Shown piece after piece: positions 53,114-56,083 of a stretch of 56,083 nucleotides of DNA. Every line of letters starts with the position of its first letter. Position 1 is the first letter of the stretch. A program made the translations under genes and the position numbers. Source of the stretch: an uncultured Bacteroidales bacterium (GTDB lineage Bacteria; Bacteroidota; Bacteroidia; Bacteroidales; Paludibacteraceae); NCBI GenBank assembly GCA_946626605.1, contig CAMOUL010000013.1, positions 1 to 56,083 of the forward strand. The letters are read 5' to 3'. The notes beneath the pieces are model-generated. The model was not told the DNA's origin and ran no database searches. It saw nothing but the letters and a program-made list of their open reading frames with translations.

Positions 53114-53947
53114 ATGAAAAATAGCGTCAAAAAGATGCAGTTTATAAAAATGCATGGTTTGGGAAACGACTACATCTATGTGGATTGTTTTGACCCCAAT
53201 ACGGCGGACCTTATTGCGCATACGGAACTCTCTTCGCTTGCGCAGCAACTCTCCGACCGTCATTTCGGTATCGGTTCGGATGGCTTGGTGCTCATTCTTC
53301 CGTCTAACGAGGCGGATGCCAAGATGCGGATCTTCAATGCCGATGGATCCGAAGCGCAGATGTGCGGGAACGCGATTCGTTGCGTCGGTAAATACCTGTA
53401 TGAGAGCGGAATATGCCGCCGGACGCAGATCTGTGTTCAGACCCTTGCAGGCTTGCGGACGCTCAGGTTGCACACTACGGAAGGCAAAGTGGATAGCGCA
53501 GAGGTCAATATGGGAAAAGCCGAAGTGATGTTTGACGAGCTGATGATCAACTACCGTCCCGTAGCGTTTGTTTCTGTCAATATGGGCAATCCGCATATTG
53601 TGCTTTTCCCTCAGACGCACGTATCAACGATGTCACTCACGCCGCTCGGACCGACTCTCGAGAGACATCCGCATTTCCCTGAAGGAACCAACGTAGAGTT
53701 CGTCTCCGTGCGTAATTCAAAGGAAATAGACATGCGCGTGTGGGAGCGCGGCTCGGGCGAGACGATGGCTTGCGGAACGGGCGCTTGTGCGGCAGCAGTA
53801 GCAGCATCGGTCCTCTCCAAAACCGACAACTCCGTCACGGTGCATCTAAGAGGCGGTGATCTGCATATCCATTATAATCCCATGACCCGCGAAGTCACCA
53901 TGCGAGGACCGGCTACCGAGGTCTTCCGTGGGGAATACAGTTTATAA
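53114..53947 (+). CDS. dapF: Diaminopimelate epimerase
   Basis: Converts LL- to meso-diaminopimelate for lysine and peptidoglycan. The two catalytic Cys are in MCGNAIRCVGKYL and ACGTGACAAAV; MHGLGNDYIYVDC is the start signature. ATG 53114 has an A-rich leader; ATG 53135 (MQFIKMHGLG) is also possible and would give 270 residues. It is followed after 11 bp by dapL, which makes its substrate. Confidence 0.95.
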   Translation: MKNSVKKMQFIKMHGLGNDYIYVDCFDPNTADLIAHTELSSLAQQLSDRHFGIGSDGLVLILPSNEADAKMRIFNADGSEAQMCGNAIRCVGKYLYESGICRRTQICVQTLAGLRTLRLHTTEGKVDSAEVNMGKAEVMFDELMINYRPVAFVSVNMGNPHIVLFPQTHVSTMSLTPLGPTLERHPHFPEGTNVEFVSVRNSKEIDMRVWERGSGETMACGTGACAAAVAASVLSKTDNSVTVHLRGGDLHIHYNPMTREVTMRGPATEVFRGEYSL

Positions 53948-53958
53948 TACGTACGCTT

Positions 53959-55122
53959 ATGAAAATCAACTCACATTATTCAGAACTACCCGCTCATTAC
54001 CTCTTTCACGACATCGACCTGCGCGTACAAGCGTACCTCTCGCAGCATCCTGACGCACGTCTCCTGCGCATGGGAATAGGCGATGTCACGCGTCCTCTAC
54101 CTCGTGTCATTGTGGATGCGATGCAACGGGCATCAGAGGAACTCGCCCACGAAGAGACCTTCCGTGGTTACTGTCCCGAGAACGGCTACGAATGGCTGCG
54201 GCAGACCATCATCGACCATTTCTTTCTGCCGCGAGGCATTCATTTTCATCCCGATGAAGTCTTTATCTCCGAAGGAGCCGGAAGTGACTTAGGTAATCTC
54301 AGCGATCTCTTCGACCGCGACAATAAAGTGGCAATCATGGATCCGACCTATCCGGCGTACGTCGATGCAAATATCATGGCGGGACGCGAGATAACCCTTC
54401 TGCCTTGCCTCAAAGAGAATAACTTCGTGCCCGACCTTCCCGCCCAGCCGGTGGACATCATCTATCTCTGCTTCCCCAATAATCCCACAGGAGCTGTCCT
54501 GACGCGAGACCAACTCCGCTTGTGGGTCGATTACGCGCATCGTAACCACTCCCTCATCATCTTCGACGCCGCGTACGAAACCTATATCTCTTCGCCCGAC
54601 ATCCCGCATTCTATCTACGAGATCGAAGGCGCACGGGAAGTAGCGATCGAGGTGCATAGTTTCAGCAAAAGTGCCGGCTTCACGTCCGTCCGCTGCGGCT
54701 ATGTGGTCGTGCCTTTTGAGACAGGACTCCAACCGCTATGGATGCGCCGGCAATGTACCAAATACAACGGCACCGCCTATGTCTCCCAGCGAGCCGCGGA
54801 GGCTACTTTCACGCCCGAAGGACAAAAAGGCATTCGCGAAAACTTGACGTATTATAAAGAAACCGCGTCTCTCATCCTGAATGGTCTGCGGGATATAGGC
54901 TTAGAGGTCTATGGCGGCGAGAACGCACCGTATATATGGTGTCGCGCGCCGCACGGATGGGACTCTTGGACTTTCTTTGACCATCTCCTCCACCGCTGTC
55001 AGGTAGTCTCCACACCCGGCGTCGGTTTTGGTCAATGCGGCGAAGGATTTGTCCGTTTCTCCGCCTTCGCCAACCGTCCATCCGCCGTCGAAGCCATTCA
55101 ACGCATCCATGCGCGACCTTGA
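53959..55122 (+). CDS. dapL: LL-diaminopimelate aminotransferase
   Basis: Class I/II PLP aminotransferase of 387 residues. The PLP Lys lies in VHSFSKSAGFTSVRCGYVVV; MGIGDVTRPLPRVIVDAMQR and IYLCFPNNPTGAVLTRDQL are typical for DapL, which forms LL-diaminopimelate from tetrahydrodipicolinate in one step. Forms an operon with dapF. Followed by two hairpins with T runs. Confidence 0.94.
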   Translation: MKINSHYSELPAHYLFHDIDLRVQAYLSQHPDARLLRMGIGDVTRPLPRVIVDAMQRASEELAHEETFRGYCPENGYEWLRQTIIDHFFLPRGIHFHPDEVFISEGAGSDLGNLSDLFDRDNKVAIMDPTYPAYVDANIMAGREITLLPCLKENNFVPDLPAQPVDIIYLCFPNNPTGAVLTRDQLRLWVDYAHRNHSLIIFDAAYETYISSPDIPHSIYEIEGAREVAIEVHSFSKSAGFTSVRCGYVVVPFETGLQPLWMRRQCTKYNGTAYVSQRAAEATFTPEGQKGIRENLTYYKETASLILNGLRDIGLEVYGGENAPYIWCRAPHGWDSWTFFDHLLHRCQVVSTPGVGFGQCGEGFVRFSAFANRPSAVEAIQRIHARP

Positions 55123-55135
55123 TGACGTCCCTGAC

Positions 55136-55158
55136 GCGGAGCATAAGCTCCGCTTTTT
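55136..55158 (+). terminator. Terminator of dapF-dapL
   Basis: GCGGAGC pairs with GCTCCGC (7 bp, loop ATAA), followed by five T residues, 14 bp after the dapL stop. Confidence 0.88.
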
Positions 55159-55172
55159 CTTCTTCCATTCCG

Positions 55173-55194
55173 CGGGATGCCATCCCGTATTTTT
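55173..55194 (+). terminator. Second hairpin after dapL
   Basis: CGGGAT pairs with ATCCCG around a 3-nt loop, then TATTTTT. It may back up the first terminator. The remaining part of the 220-bp gap shows no gene, only small inverted repeats such as GTAAGGAAGCTTGCTTAC near 55255. Confidence 0.6.
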
Positions 55195-55342
55195 GTAAGC
55201 AGCCCATCGATGCCTATCAAGGCAATCGATTGAGACCGAGGGCATGGAGGAAGGTAAGGAAGCTTGCTTACTGACCGGCATACAGGTCCTTCGGCTCGAG
55301 AGCCATCAGGCTCGGTAGGCTGCGCATTTTCGATTTCCCAAG

Positions 55343-55546
55343 TCAAAGGCCTTTCTTAGAAGCGTCATAGCTTTCTATGGTCTTGGTTTGGATGACGACG
55401 GAGGTATCGCCTTTCTGCCATGCCTCGCTTCGCGTGGTGACGGTCCGCGTGACGTTGCAGGAACTCAGTCCCAAGCCCGCCGCCAATGCCGTCAACGCCG
55501 CAATCAGCACGGAGATCACGATTTTGATAATCTCTTTCTTAGTCAT
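55343..55546 (-). CDS. Small lipoprotein-like protein, 67 residues
   Basis: MTKKEIIKIVISVLIAALTA followed by LAAGLGLSSC gives one hydrophobic helix ending in a lipobox-like LSSC (Cys30). The rest is polar (TRSEAWQKGDTSVVIQTKTI). It resembles short Bacteroidales proteins found beside DNA-binding or amidase genes, and has a lysis-protein-like shape (short lipoprotein), but no phage genes are visible. Function unknown. Confidence 0.6.
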   Translation of the reverse strand: MTKKEIIKIVISVLIAALTALAAGLGLSSCNVTRTVTTRSEAWQKGDTSVVIQTKTIESYDASKKGL

Positions 55547-55652
55547 AATAATTTAGGTTTGTTTCCCGCGGTATTCCGCGGTTTCCTTCGTCTGTTAGCC
55601 CGGCATTGAATGCCGTTTTCCCTCCCCTTGTGTGGAGGTTAGGTGGGGTTTC
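55547..55652. other. Intergenic region with two hairpins
   Basis: CCGCGG-TATT-CCGCGG (55566-55581) and CGGCAT-TGA-ATGCCG (55601-55615, then TTTT). On the minus strand they lie between the 110-residue gene and the 67-residue gene and could end the upstream transcript. No gene seen. Confidence 0.4.
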
Positions 55653-55985
55653 TTAAATCTTGTCGCCGTTCTGGTCGTACTGACTGTTCAGTTTATGCAT
55701 CGCATAGCCGAAGAGCGAGCCGATCTTCGTCTGGGATTTGAACTCTGCCTGCAGTTTGGCTTTCTCCGTCGGGTCGTTGAGGATAGTGCGTACTGCAGCG
55801 ACGACCTTTGCGAAACGTGCTTTCGCTGCGATCTGTGCGGCACTCGGCTCCTTGTCCGACGGGTAGCAGAGCTTGCCGGTGAAGGTCTTACCGGTCTGTT
55901 TGTTCGTGCGGAAATACACATCGCTGTGCATACATACCTTCTTCCGCATAGACTCAATAAGAGCCATAGGTTTAATTTCAGCCAT
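55653..55985 (-). CDS. Conserved-looking small protein, 110 residues, unknown
   Basis: Reads MAEIKPMALIESMRKKVCMH, then SDVYFRTNKQTGKTFTGKLC, and a Lys/Ala-rich helical part (RFAKVVAAVRTILNDPTEKA) ending YDQNGDKI. Two Cys. No signal peptide. I recall similar short proteins in Bacteroidales but cannot name a family. The basic, Ala/Lys-rich C-terminal half could bind nucleic acid. It lies 21 bp after a gene cut by the window edge. Confidence 0.6.
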   Translation of the reverse strand: MAEIKPMALIESMRKKVCMHSDVYFRTNKQTGKTFTGKLCYPSDKEPSAAQIAAKARFAKVVAAVRTILNDPTEKAKLQAEFKSQTKIGSLFGYAMHKLNSQYDQNGDKI

Positions 55986-56006
55986 TCTTTAAAAATTTTG
56001 TTAAGG

Positions 56007-56083
56007 TTAGTAATAAAATTTGCCGAACGCGACCTCGATGCGGACATCTTCATGGTCGCGGAGGGCATCAAGGAGTTCTGCAA
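56007..56083 (-). CDS. C-terminal end of a protein, cut by the window edge
   Basis: On the minus strand a frame from the edge reads AELLDALRDHEDVRIEVAFG then KFYY and stop at 56007. The composition and its position 21 bp before the 110-residue gene suggest a real, cotranscribed gene. Only 24 residues are visible; no function can be given. Confidence 0.45.
   Translation of the reverse strand, partial: AELLDALRDHEDVRIEVAFGKFYY

Overview
The window looks like chromosome of an uncultured Bacteroidales (Bacteroidota) bacterium, probably animal-gut associated. Evidence: promoters of the Bacteroidota type (TTTG, about 20 bp, then TAnnTTTG) before many genes; secreted proteins with type IX secretion (T9SS) tails beside a PorW/SprE-like T9SS lipoprotein; an S16 protein with an Ala/Glu-rich tail; a serine palmitoyltransferase; and the DapL/DapF route to diaminopimelate. 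The T9SS points to a Porphyromonadaceae/Paludibacteraceae-like lineage, but that placement is a guess.

Layout. 1-13992: a one-directional run of large secreted proteins (an InlB-like repeat protein cut by the window edge, a 46-residue peptide, three medium secreted proteins, a 1784-residue multidomain protein and an outer-membrane barrel with a Pro/Glu/Lys linker). 13999-28570: mostly housekeeping genes (tsaB, porW/sprE-like, tRNA-Pro, miaB, greA, HIT, M13 peptidase, YhcH, glgB, a thioredoxin-like lipoprotein, nagB, cysS, DUF5715). 28583-32141 (minus): cca, parE and a small Cys-rich membrane protein; rpsP is divergent. 33057-42286: a surface polysaccharide cluster (two acyltransferases, flippase, EpsG-type polymerase, WbsX-like protein, four glycosyltransferases). 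42294-45105: pseudouridine catabolism (psuK, psuG), a stand-alone 5'-nucleotidase C-terminal domain and a small lipoprotein. 45065-52960 (minus): ldcA, an SDR, serine palmitoyltransferase, mdh, S41 peptidase, DUF3316 protein, pyrG. 53114-55122: dapF-dapL. 55343-end (minus): small proteins of unknown role.

Two features cut across this layout. First, short degenerate tandem arrays with 7-bp units (sometimes 8, 10 or 11) occur at about 16 places. They lie between genes, over stop codons, inside the signal peptides of two lipoproteins, and in frame inside core enzymes (TsaB, MiaB, GlgB, Cca, LdcA). The same unit words recur at unrelated loci. This resembles the short tandem heptamer repeats known from cyanobacteria and is the strongest candidate for something undescribed. 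Second, several promoters carry the palindrome TTGCATATATGCAA (or TTGTATATATACAA) exactly over the -33 box; in one divergent intergenic region a single copy supplies both -33 boxes.

A 154-bp element with 15-bp perfect terminal inverted repeats and a predicted three-way-junction fold lies between pyrG and the DUF3316 gene. All function calls are from reading the translations; no database search was possible.
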